A stretch of DNA of 64,000 nucleotides from Streptomyces sp. NRRL B-1140 (GTDB taxonomy: Bacteria > Actinomycetota > Actinomycetes > Streptomycetales > Streptomycetaceae). This document shows, piece by piece, positions 17,628 to 27,092 of the stretch. Location of the stretch: contig NZ_LGEA01000014.1 in assembly GCF_001280065.1 (NCBI RefSeq), positions 1 to 64,000 of the forward strand. The letters are read 5' to 3'. The notes beneath the pieces were generated by a model. That model saw only the letters and a program-made list of their open reading frames with translations. It searched no databases and was not told where the DNA came from. Each line of letters begins with the position of its first letter. Within the stretch, counting starts at the first letter, position 1. The translations under genes were made by a program, and so were the position numbers.

Positions 17628-17650
17628 GCATGCTGGGCAGTTCAGCATGC
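17628..17650 (+). promoter_or_regulatory. Perfect inverted repeat upstream of a GNAT gene
   Basis: GCATGCTG (17628-17635) and CAGCATGC (17643-17650) are exact inverted copies with a 7-bp spacer, 34 bp before the GNAT start. Geometry suits a dimeric repressor or activator, but no regulator lies nearby. Confidence 0.45.
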
Positions 17651-17683
17651 CCTGAAGGTTCACCGAAGGTTACGGAGCGGCGC

Positions 17684-18316
17684 ATGACGAGCACCTTCCC
17701 CAACATCTCCATCAGCACGGAGCGGTTGGTGCTGCGTCCCCTCGACGAAGACGACGTCGCCTCCCTGGCCGCGATGATGAACGACGAACAGGTGGCGGCC
17801 TGGACCTCCGTACCCCAGCCCTTCACGGAGGACGGCGCACGCACCTGGATCAGCGAGTACGCCCCCAAGCAGCGCACCGAGGGACACGGAATCGACTTCG
17901 CCGTCACCGAGTTCCTCACCCAGCGCCTGGTCGGCGTCATCCAGCTCACCAAGACCAACTGGCACGTCCGATCCACCGAGCTGTCGTACATCATCGCCCC
18001 CTGGGCGCGCGGTGAGGGCTACGCTTCCGAGTCCGCCCTGGTCACCGCCCGGTGGCTCTTCACGGACCAGAAGTTCGAGCGCATCGAACTGCGCACGGCG
18101 GCCGACAACACCGCCTCCCAGCAGGTCGCCCAGAAGATCGGCTGCATCAGCGAGGGCGTGCTGCGCAACGCCTGTATAGCCCGGGCCCGTGCCGAGGACG
18201 GCACATGGACCGACGTACGCACCGACTTCATCGTCTGGAGCCTGCTCCCCGAGGACCTGGAGGGCGTCGGGGAGCAGCTCCGCGACGGCTTCACGTCCTT
18301 CGGCGACTGGAACTGA
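17684..18316 (+). CDS. GNAT-family N-acetyltransferase (RimJ/RimL-like)
   Basis: The 210-residue protein begins ISTERLVLRPLDEDDVASLAAMMND, the typical RimJ/RimL subgroup N-terminus. The acetyl-CoA site is around LSYIIAPWARGEGYASESALVTARWLF and the terminal helix around AQKIGCISEGVLRNA. Members acetylate ribosomal protein N-termini, amines or antibiotics; the target here is unknown. The start ATG at 17684 follows CGGAGCGG; the longer frame back to 17588 crosses the inverted repeat. Lies alone between metQ and cobL. Confidence 0.9.
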   Translation: MTSTFPNISISTERLVLRPLDEDDVASLAAMMNDEQVAAWTSVPQPFTEDGARTWISEYAPKQRTEGHGIDFAVTEFLTQRLVGVIQLTKTNWHVRSTELSYIIAPWARGEGYASESALVTARWLFTDQKFERIELRTAADNTASQQVAQKIGCISEGVLRNACIARARAEDGTWTDVRTDFIVWSLLPEDLEGVGEQLRDGFTSFGDWN

Positions 18317-18460
18317 CCGGAAGCACCCGGAGGACACCGGCACCGACGGCACCGGTACTCCCCGCTCACCTCCACCGGGTACCCTCACGAAGCCCGCCCC
18401 CGGGCTGCTCCCCACCACGCCACGCAGACGACCTGCGAAAACCCCTGGAGACTGACGACG

Positions 18461-19681
18461 ATGGCCGACCGCGTCACGGTGATCGGCTGGGACGGTTCGC
18501 CGCTGACCGCCGCGGCGAGCGCCGCCCTGGGCGCCGCCACGCTGGTGGCCGGCGCCGCCCACCACCTGGCGCTCCCGGAGGTACCCGCGGGCGCCGAGCG
18601 CATCCGCCTCGGCAGTGTCGCCCTCGCCGCCCGCCGCATCGCGGCCCACCGCGGCACGGCCGTGGTCCTCGCCGACGGCGACCCGGGCTTCTTCGGCGTC
18701 GTACGCACCCTGCGGGCGCCCGAGTTCGGCCTCGAGGTGGAGGTCGTCCCCGCCGTCTCCTCCGTTGCCGCCGCCTTCGCCCGCGCCGGGATGCCGTGGG
18801 ACGACGCACAGGTGGTCGTTGCACACCCCCGTACCCTGCGGCGCGCGGTCAACGTGTGCCGAGCCCACACCAAGGTGGCGGTCCTCACCTCACCGGGCGC
18901 CGGCCCCGCCGAACTCGGCCTGCTCCTCGAAGGAGTCCACCGCTCCTTCGTCATCTGCGAGGAACTCGGCACCGCCCGCGAACGCGTCACCGTCGTCACC
19001 TCCGACAAGGCCTCCGACCACACCTGGCGTGACCCCAACGTCGTCATCGTCCTCGGCGGCCCGGCCAGGCCGGACACGGCGGGGGAGTCCGGCGGCTGGA
19101 TCTCCGGCCGCGACCCGGCCGCCGGACCGCGCGGCTGGACCCTGCCCGCGGACGCCTACGGCACGCACCTCGGCGAGGGCGAGACCCAGCTGCTGCGCTC
19201 CTCCCAACTCGCCCGTCTGGGGCCCCGCGTCGGCGACCTCGTGTGGGACATCGGCTGCGGCAGCGGCGCCTTCGCGGTCGAGGCCGCCCGGGCCGGCGCC
19301 GCCGTCCTCGCCGTAGACGGCGACCGGGCCGCCTGCGTCCGCACCGACGCCACGGCCCGCCGCCTCGGCGTCCAGCTCCAGATCGTGCACGGCGCCGCCC
19401 CGCACATCCTGGAGAACCTCCCCGAACCGGACGTCGTCCGCGTCGGCGGCGGGGGAGCGGCCGTGGTGTCGGCGGTCGCCGACCGCCGCCCGCAGCGCAT
19501 CGTCACGCACGCCGCCACCCGCGACGCCGCCGAACTGATCGGCCGCGACCTGACCGAGCACGGCTACGGCGTCGAGTGCGCTCTCCTCCAGTCCGTCGAA
19601 CTCGACACCAGGGCCTGGACGGAGAAGGAACGGAGCGTCGCGTTCCTGCTCAGCGGCGTGCTGCCCAAGCGCGGCGCCTGA
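18461..19681 (+). CDS. cobL: Precorrin-6Y C5,15-methyltransferase (decarboxylating), CbiE-CbiT fusion
   Basis: The 406-residue bifunctional enzyme of corrin-ring synthesis methylates C5 and C15 and removes the acetate carboxyl at C12. The N-terminal half (about 1-200) is a CbiE tetrapyrrole-methylase-like domain (MADRVTVIGWDGSPL, VVLADGDPGFFGVV). The C-terminal half (about 215-400) is a CbiT class I methyltransferase with SAM motif VWDIGCGSGAFAVEAAR near residue 262. Length matches fused CobL. It precedes bluB-cobT on the same strand, so the region serves cobalamin synthesis. No cobalamin riboswitch was recognised before it. Confidence 0.94.
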   Translation: MADRVTVIGWDGSPLTAAASAALGAATLVAGAAHHLALPEVPAGAERIRLGSVALAARRIAAHRGTAVVLADGDPGFFGVVRTLRAPEFGLEVEVVPAVSSVAAAFARAGMPWDDAQVVVAHPRTLRRAVNVCRAHTKVAVLTSPGAGPAELGLLLEGVHRSFVICEELGTARERVTVVTSDKASDHTWRDPNVVIVLGGPARPDTAGESGGWISGRDPAAGPRGWTLPADAYGTHLGEGETQLLRSSQLARLGPRVGDLVWDIGCGSGAFAVEAARAGAAVLAVDGDRAACVRTDATARRLGVQLQIVHGAAPHILENLPEPDVVRVGGGGAAVVSAVADRRPQRIVTHAATRDAAELIGRDLTEHGYGVECALLQSVELDTRAWTEKERSVAFLLSGVLPKRGA

Positions 19682-20059
19682 CGCTGCGTCCGTCCCCACG
19701 ACCGTCCCCGTGATCGGTTTGTCGTACTGCGCGCGGTAGGCTGGCCGATCGCTGCACCGCACAAGGACGCCCGGCGCTTCGTCGGTCAATGTCCGGAAAA
19801 CCCGCCCGCTTTGGGGCGTGTGTGGTACGGCGGATGCGGAGGACGCGCAACGTGGCGCAGTCCACAGCGCAACCGTGGCGGATCAAGCTGCCGTGGGGGT
19901 GGTCCGACCGCGACAATGCCAGTGAATGGCTTTGTCGCCTTTTCCGGCGGACCGTTCGTGCCGCTGGGGACGCACGCTCGTTCTTCACTGCGGGGCGGTC
20001 GGTGCGCCGTTCCGGGCGAGCTGGTCGTAGGAGCACTAACCGATGGGCGAGGGGTACGC
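19682..20059 (+). other. 378-bp gap between cobL and bluB-cobT, no gene supported
   Basis: No credible gene here. An open frame runs through it in phase with the BluB-CobT gene from a possible start at 19811, but its translation (Gly/Arg/Cys-rich) lacks conserved features. The gap presumably contains the cobT promoter. I looked for a cobalamin riboswitch (B12-box-like sequence with multi-stem core) and did not see one. Confidence 0.5.
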
Positions 20060-23000
20060 ATGACCGACACCGGCCAGGTCCCGGGCGAGGGACTGCCGGA
20101 GAGCGCAGGCATGGTGGAGCAGCCGGACGCCCCCGCGCCCGGTGCGTACCCCTACCTCTCCGAGACCACCGCCGAGGACGAAGACCTGCTGCTGTTGCCG
20201 GGCGCCCAGGGCGCCTGGGGCAACGAGGTCCCGCCGCCCGCGCCGGAGCCGGTCCAGGAGGCCGTGCACCAGCCCGGCCCGCACGAGATCTCCGGCCGCG
20301 ACAGCGGCTCCGTGGACCTCGGCGGCGTCCGGCTGCCCGACCCGCCGCCGATCCCGCCCATCACCCCCCGCCGGCCCCTGCACCTCGGCCCGCCGCTGCC
20401 CGACAGCTCGTCGAGCCCCGTCCGCTCCCTCGCCGACCGGGGCCCCGCCGACGCGCCGGTACGCCAGCCGTCACCGTCCCCGGCGGGCCCCGAGTACCTC
20501 GACGGCCCCCGTGCCGCAGAACCCCCGGCGCAGCCCGCCACGCCCTGGGGCGTACCGGCCCCGCACCCGGCCCAGGTGAGCGCCGGGGCGGCGCCTGCGG
20601 AAACGGTTGTTCCGGCAGCGGAACCGATGGGCACGGCCCAGGCCGTCGCGACCCGGATGCCGACGGAGACCAACCCCACGGCACCGCCGGCCCAAGCCGC
20701 ACCCGAACCGCCCGCACCCGCACAGCCCGTTCACGCCGAGCAGCCCGCGGGCGTGCCGGCGGCGTCCGCCGAGCCCGAGCAGGTCGTCCTCGAGGCGGAC
20801 ACGGCCGCTCAAGGCGATTTCGTGGTTCCGGACGCGGGCCCGGCGGAGGGTCGGCCGGCCGCGGCCGAGGCCGGACAGGCTCCGGTGGGTGTTCCCGACG
20901 GTGCGGCTGTCCCCGCCGGCGCGGGTGCCGGCCCTGACGGGGCCCACGTCGTCGCCCAGCAGCAGGCCATGGCCACGCAGGGGGCAGACCCCGCGGTCCT
21001 GGCCGTGGACGCGGCGGTGGGCCGAGTGACCGCTGCCCAGGCAGGCCTGGTCGCTGCCGACGGTGCCGCCGGTGTGGCCGAGGCTCAGGTGGCCGGGGCC
21101 GGGTACGCGGCTCCCGAGCAGGTCGCGGCAGCCGCGGGCGACCCCGTCGGGGCCGGGACCGGTCCCGACGCGAGCCAGGTGACAGCCGCCGACGCGGGGG
21201 CCGTTGCTGCTCCGGAAGCGGTCATGCCGCCGGTACCGGAGCCGGGACCGGTCGTGAACGACCCCGCGTCCAACGGTGAAGCCGCCGGTGCGTCTCCTGA
21301 GGCCCACGGGCCGGACGCCACCGTCGAACAGCCCCCGGTGACCGCCGCCGAGCAGGCCGAGGCACCGGTCCCCGCCCCGCAGGCCGACCCGGCTCCGCAG
21401 GCCGACCAGGCTCCCAAGGCCGACCAGGCTCCCCAGGCCGGCCAGGTCCCGGAAGCGATGCCGCTCCCGGATGCCGCGGCTGCCCCGGAGCACGCGGTCG
21501 TCACCCCGTCCGAGCCCACCGGCGGAGAGGCTCCCGCCCCGGTACCGGACGAGGCAACCCCCGAGGCCGTCGCCACCGCGCCGGACGGAGCGGAGACCCC
21601 GGCTCCGGAGGCCGTTGCGCAGATGCCGACTCCGGACGTCGCCCCCGAGACCGCAGGACCGGGCCCGGACGAGGCCGCCGCTCCGGCCGCGGACGCCACC
21701 GCCACCGTGATGCCGGAGCCGGGGACGGAGGCCACCGCCGAAGACGCCGTGCCGCAGCCGCAGCCGCAGCAGGTAACCGACACCGCGCCGGCCGCGCAGG
21801 AACCCGAGGCGGCGGTGATTCCGCAACCCACCCCTCCCGGCCCTCACCTCGAGGCACCCGGCCAGGTCGCCGCTGCCCAGGCCACCGAACCGGTGGGCCC
21901 GGAAGGCACCGCTCCGCCCGCCGGGGCCGCCGCCGACTCCGCGCCGGTCCCGATCGCCGAAGGTGCCTCCGCCCCGGCAGCCGAAGGTGTCGTCGCCTCC
22001 GCCCCGGCAGCCGAAGGTGTCGTCACCCCGGCCCCGGAACCGGCAACCGAGGCCCCCGTACCCGTCGACGCACCCGCCTCCGCCCCCGCGCCGGACGCCA
22101 CGTCGAGCCCGACCGCCCCGGCCCAGCCCCTCGCCGCAGCGGCACCGGACGAGGACCCCGTCGCCCCTCAGACACCCGAGGCGACCGAGGCACCCGTCCC
22201 TGCCCCCACCGCCGACGCGGCGGACCCGGCGGCCGGGACCACGGAGCCGGCCACGGGCGCGCCCACCGCCGGAACGGCCGAGCCGGACCCGGCCGCCGAC
22301 GCCCCCGCGTCCGCCGAGGACGTCACCGTCGTCCTCCCCGCCCCCGCCGCGGAGGAACAGCCCGTGCAGCCGGTACAGGGCCCGCAGCAGTCCCGGCCGA
22401 CGGCCTCCGGGACGCCGGGGCCGCCCGCACCCGCCATCACCGTCCCGGCACCCCGCGACGGCGACGCCGAACTCGTACAGAACGCCGACGACCTGGACAC
22501 CCGGGCCGCCGAACAGGAAGACCTCGCAGACCAGGAACGCCGAGAAGAGAGCGCGGCCGCAGTGGCAGAAGCCCGTCAGTTCACCGGCCCAGCGGCCCCC
22601 GGCTACGACCCCGCCGAGCGCGAGGCCGTCCTGAAGGTCATGCGTGAGCGCCGTGACATCCGCAACGGCTTCCGCAGCGATCCCATCCCGCACGAAGTGC
22701 TGCTGCGCGTCCTGGAGGCGGCTCACCACGCGCCCTCCGTCGGCCACTCGCAGCCCTGGGACTTCGTCGTCATCCGCTCCGCCGACACCCGGCGCGCGAT
22801 GCACGAACTGGCCATGCGCCAGCGCGACGCCTACGCGAAGTCCCTCCCCAAGGGCCGGGCGAAGCAGTTCAAGGAACTGAAGATCGAGGCCATCCTCGAC
22901 ACGCCGGTGAACATCGTGGTCACCGCCGACCCGACCCGCGGCGGCCGCCACACCCTCGGTCGCCACACCCAGCCCCAGATGGCCCCGTACTCGGCCGCCC

Positions 23001-24319
23001 TGGCCGTGGAGAACCTCTGGCTCGCCGCCCGCGCCGAAGGCCTCGGCGTCGGCTGGGTCAGCTTCTTCGACGAGCGCGAGATGGTCCGCGCCCTCGGCCT
23101 GCCCGAGCACCTGGAGATCATCGCCTACCTGTGCGTCGGCTACGTCGACGAGTTCCCGGACGAGCCCGAGCTGTTGCAGGCCGGCTGGTCCAAGCGCCGC
23201 CCGCTGTCGTGGGTCGTGCACGAAGAGACATACGGCCGCCGTGCCCTGCCCGGAGAGGAACCCCACGACCTGCTCGCCGAGACCGTCGCGCAGATCCGCC
23301 CGCTGGACGCCAAGGCGCTCGGCGAGGCGTGGGAGCGCCAGAAGCGAATGACCAAGCCGGCCGGAGCGCTGGGCATGCTGGAGATCATCTCCGCACAGCT
23401 GTCCGGCCTGTCCCGCCAGTGCCCGCCGCCCATCCCGGAGCCCGCGGCCGTCGCGATCTTCGCGGGCGACCACGGTGTGCACGCCCAGGGCGTCACCCCC
23501 TGGCCGCAGGAGGTCACGGCCCAGATGGTGGCCAACTTCCTGGGCGGCGGCGCCGTGTGCAACGCCTTCGCCACCCAGGTCGGTGCCGAGGTCTGCATCG
23601 TCGACGTGGGCGTCGCCGCGGACCTCCCGGCCACCCCGGGCCTGCTGCCCCGAAAGATCCGTGCCGGCACGTCCGACCTGACGGCCGGTCCCGCCATGAC
23701 CCGCGAGGAGGCCAAGCAGGCCATCGAGGTCGGCATCGAGACCGCCCGGGACCTGGTCGCCGCCGGCAACAAGGCCCTGCTGACCGGTGAGATGGGCATC
23801 GCGAACACCACCGCGTCCGCCGCCCTGATCTCCGTCTTCACGGGCGCGGACCCGGCCGAGGTCACGGGCCGGGGCACCGGGATCAACGACGAGACCCTCG
23901 CCCGCAAGACCGAGGTCGTCCGCCGGGCCCTGGAACTCCATCAGCCGGATCCGGCCGACCCGATCGGCGTGCTCGCCGCGATCGGCGGCTTCGAGCACGC
24001 GGCCCTCGTCGGCCTGCTCCTCGGCGGCGCCTCCCTGCGTACGCCGGTGATCCTGGACGGCGTCAGCGCCGGAGCCGCCGCCCTGGTCGCCCGCGCGATC
24101 GCCCCGGAGGTCCTGGCCGCGTGCATCGCGGGCCACCGCAGCGCCGAGCCGGGCCACGTCGCCGCCCTCAACAAGCTGGGTCTGCGCCCCCTGGTCGACC
24201 TCGACCTCCGGCTCGGCGAGGGCACCGGCGCCCTGCTCGCCCTGCCGCTGGTCCAGAGCACGGCCCGGGCGATGCACGAGGTGGCGACGTTCGACTCGGC
24301 AGGAGTGACGGAGAAGTAG
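20060..24319 (+). CDS. cobT: BluB-CobT fusion with a very long Pro/Ala/Glu-rich N-terminal region
   Basis: The 1419-residue protein has three parts. Residues 1 to about 840 are low-complexity, rich in Ala, Pro, Glu and Val with short tandem repeats (APQADPAPQADQAPKADQ). Residues about 848-1075 form a BluB/nitroreductase domain (ERRDIRNGFRSDPIPHEVLLRVLEAA, QPWDFVVI) that makes dimethylbenzimidazole from FMNH2. Residues about 1100-1419 form CobT (GDHGVHAQGVTPWPQEVT, GEMGIANTTASAAL), with GEGTGALLALP holding the likely catalytic Glu. The enzyme would make the lower ligand and activate it to alpha-ribazole phosphate. ATG at 20060 follows GAGGGG. No signal peptide or membrane helix seen. The role of the long region is unknown. 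Confidence 0.93.
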   Translation: MTDTGQVPGEGLPESAGMVEQPDAPAPGAYPYLSETTAEDEDLLLLPGAQGAWGNEVPPPAPEPVQEAVHQPGPHEISGRDSGSVDLGGVRLPDPPPIPPITPRRPLHLGPPLPDSSSSPVRSLADRGPADAPVRQPSPSPAGPEYLDGPRAAEPPAQPATPWGVPAPHPAQVSAGAAPAETVVPAAEPMGTAQAVATRMPTETNPTAPPAQAAPEPPAPAQPVHAEQPAGVPAASAEPEQVVLEADTAAQGDFVVPDAGPAEGRPAAAEAGQAPVGVPDGAAVPAGAGAGPDGAHVVAQQQAMATQGADPAVLAVDAAVGRVTAAQAGLVAADGAAGVAEAQVAGAGYAAPEQVAAAAGDPVGAGTGPDASQVTAADAGAVAAPEAVMPPVPEPGPVVNDPASNGEAAGASPEAHGPDATVEQPPVTAAEQAEAPVPAPQADPAPQADQAPKADQAPQAGQVPEAMPLPDAAAAPEHAVVTPSEPTGGEAPAPVPDEATPEAVATAPDGAETPAPEAVAQMPTPDVAPETAGPGPDEAAAPAADATATVMPEPGTEATAEDAVPQPQPQQVTDTAPAAQEPEAAVIPQPTPPGPHLEAPGQVAAAQATEPVGPEGTAPPAGAAADSAPVPIAEGASAPAAEGVVASAPAAEGVVTPAPEPATEAPVPVDAPASAPAPDATSSPTAPAQPLAAAAPDEDPVAPQTPEATEAPVPAPTADAADPAAGTTEPATGAPTAGTAEPDPAADAPASAEDVTVVLPAPAAEEQPVQPVQGPQQSRPTASGTPGPPAPAITVPAPRDGDAELVQNADDLDTRAAEQEDLADQERREESAAAVAEARQFTGPAAPGYDPAEREAVLKVMRERRDIRNGFRSDPIPHEVLLRVLEAAHHAPSVGHSQPWDFVVIRSADTRRAMHELAMRQRDAYAKSLPKGRAKQFKELKIEAILDTPVNIVVTADPTRGGRHTLGRHTQPQMAPYSAALAVENLWLAARAEGLGVGWVSFFDEREMVRALGLPEHLEIIAYLCVGYVDEFPDEPELLQAGWSKRRPLSWVVHEETYGRRALPGEEPHDLLAETVAQIRPLDAKALGEAWERQKRMTKPAGALGMLEIISAQLSGLSRQCPPPIPEPAAVAIFAGDHGVHAQGVTPWPQEVTAQMVANFLGGGAVCNAFATQVGAEVCIVDVGVAADLPATPGLLPRKIRAGTSDLTAGPAMTREEAKQAIEVGIETARDLVAAGNKALLTGEMGIANTTASAALISVFTGADPAEVTGRGTGINDETLARKTEVVRRALELHQPDPADPIGVLAAIGGFEHAALVGLLLGGASLRTPVILDGVSAGAAALVARAIAPEVLAACIAGHRSAEPGHVAALNKLGLRPLVDLDLRLGEGTGALLALPLVQSTARAMHEVATFDSAGVTEK

Positions 24320-24512
24320 GGCTCCACGCCGCCGTAGCCGTGGGTCCGTGGGCGGATTCCGCAGGGCGGACCACCCAACGGACCGCCTCGGACCGCCCAC
24401 CGGCGGCGCCCTCGGGTGCCCAGCCACTGGACCACCTGGGCCGCCTTCCCTCCCGCCCACTAAAATCCGCACGTCAGGGCACTGAACACCGCCGCAACAG
24501 GAGCCGCACCTC

Positions 24513-25754
24513 ATGGCCGAACATCCCGCCTACCCCGTAGGTCTCCGCCTCACCGGCCGTCGTGTGGTCGTCCTCGGCGGCGGCCAGGTCGCCCAGCGCC
24601 GCCTCCCGGCACTGATCGCGGCGGGCGCGGACATCCTCCTCGTGTCCCCCGAGGCGACCCCCTCGGTCGAGGCCATGGCGGACGCCGGTGAGATCACCTG
24701 GCACAGGCGCCCCTACCAGGAGGGCGACCTCGCGGACGCCTGGTACGCCCTGATCGCCACCAGTGACACGGAGGCGAACGGCAGGGCATCGGCCGAGGCG
24801 GAACGCCACCGCGTCTGGTGCGTCCGGTCCGACGACGCCGACAAGGCCACGGCCTGGACCCCGGCCACCGGCCACAGCGAGGGTGTCACGGTCGCCGTCC
24901 TGACCACCGACGTCAAGGGCCGCGACCCCCGCCACACCGCCGCCGTCCGCGACGCGGTCGTCGAGGGTCTGCGCGACGGCACGCTCGTGGCCCCGCACCA
25001 CCGCACCCGCACCCCCGGAGTCGCCCTGGTCGGCGGCGGCCCCGGCGACCCGGACCTGATCACCGTGCGGGGCCGCCGGCTGCTCGCCGAGGCGGACGTC
25101 GTCATCGCGGACCGCCTCGGCCCGCGCGACCTCCTCGCCGAACTCCCGTCCCACGTCGAGGTGATCGACGCGGCGAAGATCCCCTACGGCCGTTTCATGG
25201 CCCAGGAGGCCATCAACAACGCGTTGATCGAGCACGCGAAGCAGGGCAAGTCGGTCGTCCGCCTGAAGGGCGGCGACCCGTACGTCTTCGGCCGTGGCAT
25301 GGAGGAGCTCCAGGCCCTCGCCGAGGCCGGCATCCCCTGCACGGTCGTCCCCGGGATCTCCAGCTCGATCTCGGTCCCCGGCGCGGCCGGCATCCCGGTC
25401 ACGCATCGTGGCGTCGCCCACGAGTTCACCGTGGTCAGCGGCCATGTCGCGCCCGACGACGAGCGCTCCCTGGTCGACTGGCCCGCCCTGGCCAGGCTGA
25501 CCGGCACGCTGGTGATCCTCATGGGCGTCGACAAGATCGGAAAGATCGCCGAGACGCTCGTCGGCCACGGGAAGCCGGCCGACACCCCCGTCGCCCTCGT
25601 CCAGGAGGGCACGACCGCCGCCCAGCGCCGCGTCGACGCCACCCTCGCGACGGTCGCCGAGACCGTGCGCACCGAGGGCGTGAAGCCCCCGGCCGTCATC
25701 GTCATCGGCGAGGTCGTGAAGGTCGGCGCCCCGGCACCGGCGACGAACGAGTAA
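24513..25754 (+). CDS. cobA: Uroporphyrinogen-III C-methyltransferase with N-terminal precorrin-2 dehydrogenase-like domain
   Basis: The 413-residue CysG-like protein has an N-terminal Rossmann domain of the SirC/CysG-B type (VVVLGGGQVAQRRLPALIAAGADILLVSP, residues about 10-40) and a C-terminal SUMT domain from about residue 168 (VALVGGGPGDPDLITVRGRRLL, VRLKGGDPYVFGRG, GTLVILMGVDKIGKI). SUMT adds two methyls to uroporphyrinogen III to give precorrin-2; the first domain can oxidise it to sirohydrochlorin, so both siroheme and cobalamin are served. It is shorter than E. coli CysG. Starts with ATG 24513, 193 bp after cobT. Confidence 0.93.
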   Translation: MAEHPAYPVGLRLTGRRVVVLGGGQVAQRRLPALIAAGADILLVSPEATPSVEAMADAGEITWHRRPYQEGDLADAWYALIATSDTEANGRASAEAERHRVWCVRSDDADKATAWTPATGHSEGVTVAVLTTDVKGRDPRHTAAVRDAVVEGLRDGTLVAPHHRTRTPGVALVGGGPGDPDLITVRGRRLLAEADVVIADRLGPRDLLAELPSHVEVIDAAKIPYGRFMAQEAINNALIEHAKQGKSVVRLKGGDPYVFGRGMEELQALAEAGIPCTVVPGISSSISVPGAAGIPVTHRGVAHEFTVVSGHVAPDDERSLVDWPALARLTGTLVILMGVDKIGKIAETLVGHGKPADTPVALVQEGTTAAQRRVDATLATVAETVRTEGVKPPAVIVIGEVVKVGAPAPATNE

Positions 25755-25818
25755 CCCCGGGTAACCCAACCCGTCCCGAGCCGTTGGCACCGCACCCAGG
25801 ACAAGGCAGTATCACCCT

Positions 25819-26637
25819 GTGGCCGATCTCATCACCGTCGAGGATCCCGACGACCCGCGTCTGCGCGACTACACCGGCCTGACCGACGTGGAGCTGCGCC
25901 GCAAGCGCGAACCCGCCGAGGGCCTGTTCATCGCGGAGGGCGAGAAGGTCATCAGAAGGGCCAAGGAAGCGGGCTACGAGATGCGGTCCATGCTGCTCTC
26001 GGCCAAGTGGGTCGACGTCATGCGCGACGTCATCGACGAACTCCCCGCCCCCGTCTACGCCGTCAGCCCCGAGCTCGCCGAGCAGGTCACCGGCTACCAC
26101 GTACACCGCGGCGCGCTCGCCTCCATGCAGCGCAAACCCCTGCCGACGGCCGCCGACCTCCTGCGGACCGCCCGGCGGGTGGTCATCATGGAGTCGGTCA
26201 ACGACCACACCAACATCGGCGCGATCTTCCGGTCGGCCGCCGCCCTCGGCATGGACGCCGTCCTGCTCTCGCCCGACTGCGCCGACCCCCTCTACCGCCG
26301 CAGCGTGAAGGTCTCCATGGGCGCGGTCTTCTCCGTCCCCTACGCCCGCCTCGACACCTGGCCCAAGGGCCTGGAGTCGGTCCGCGAGGCGGGCTTCACC
26401 CTCCTTGCCCTCACCCCCGACGAGAAGGCCCGGTCCCTCGACGAGGCCGCCCCGCACACCATGGACCGCGTGGCCCTCATGCTCGGTGCCGAGGGCGACG
26501 GCCTGTCCACCCAGGCCCTGGTCGCCGCCGACGAGTGGGTCCGCATCCCCATGTCCCACGGCGTCGACTCCCTCAACGTGGGCGCGGCCGCCGCCGTGGC
26601 CTTCTACGCCGTGGCCACCGGCCGGCCCCGGACATAG
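25819..26637 (+). CDS. TrmH/SpoU-family RNA 2'-O-methyltransferase
   Basis: The 272-residue protein has an N-terminal RNA-binding segment (RKREPAEGLFIAEGEKVIRRAKEAG) and a C-terminal SPOUT knot with motif 1 ESVNDHTNIGAIFRSAAALG, motif 2 around LMLGAEGDGLS and motif 3 IPMSHGVDSLNVGAAAAVAFY. The family uses SAM to methylate ribose in tRNA or rRNA. GTG start at 25819. The next gene (NUDIX) starts 9 bp after its stop, so they are co-transcribed. The exact nucleotide target is not predictable. Confidence 0.93.
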   Translation: MADLITVEDPDDPRLRDYTGLTDVELRRKREPAEGLFIAEGEKVIRRAKEAGYEMRSMLLSAKWVDVMRDVIDELPAPVYAVSPELAEQVTGYHVHRGALASMQRKPLPTAADLLRTARRVVIMESVNDHTNIGAIFRSAAALGMDAVLLSPDCADPLYRRSVKVSMGAVFSVPYARLDTWPKGLESVREAGFTLLALTPDEKARSLDEAAPHTMDRVALMLGAEGDGLSTQALVAADEWVRIPMSHGVDSLNVGAAAAVAFYAVATGRPRT

Positions 26638-26646
26638 GGGCCAGGC

Positions 26647-27039
26647 GTGGAGCGACGCGAGGCGATCGTCGCCGTGCTGCTGCGCGGCGAGCGCCTCCTC
26701 GCGATCCGGCGCGGCCCGGCCGTCGCACGTCCCGGCTACTGGCAGCCCCTCAGCGGCAAGGTCGAAGCGGGCGAGACCCAGGAGCAGGCGGTCGTCCGGG
26801 AGGTCCACGAGGAGGTCGGCCTCACCGTCGTACCGGAGGCCAAGGTCTGGGAGTCGGAGACCGACGACCGCCGCTTCCGTCTCCACTGGTGGACCGCCCG
26901 GGCCGACACCGGCGAGGTGATCCCCGACCCGCGCGAGGTCGCCGAGACCCGCTGGGTCACCCCCGGGGAATTCCTCGCCCTGGACCCGGTCTTCGACGGC
27001 GACCGCGAGTTCTTCGAACGGATCCTGCCGCGGCTGTGA
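26647..27039 (+). CDS. NUDIX hydrolase
   Basis: The 130-residue protein has a complete NUDIX box at about residues 38-60 (GKVEAGETQEQAVVREVHEE followed by VGL, matching Gx5Ex7REUxEExGU). It hydrolyses a nucleoside diphosphate linked to another moiety; MutT-like cleaning of damaged nucleotides is one option. Starts with GTG 26647, 9 bp after the SpoU gene. Convergent with the Ser/Thr kinase gene 53 bp downstream. Confidence 0.93.
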   Translation: MERREAIVAVLLRGERLLAIRRGPAVARPGYWQPLSGKVEAGETQEQAVVREVHEEVGLTVVPEAKVWESETDDRRFRLHWWTARADTGEVIPDPREVAETRWVTPGEFLALDPVFDGDREFFERILPRL

Positions 27040-27092
27040 CACCCCGCTCGGGCCGGGCGTCGTTCCACGGCCGGGGTCGCGCGACCGGGCCC

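Noticed and set aside
19682..20059. Cobalamin riboswitch before bluB-cobT
   Set aside because: No B12-box-like core found by eye, and none before cobL either.
20471..24514. 1347-residue antisense open frame opposite bluB-cobT
   Set aside because: Gly/Arg/Val-rich shadow of a very GC-rich gene; no motifs, and the plus strand encodes clear BluB and CobT domains.
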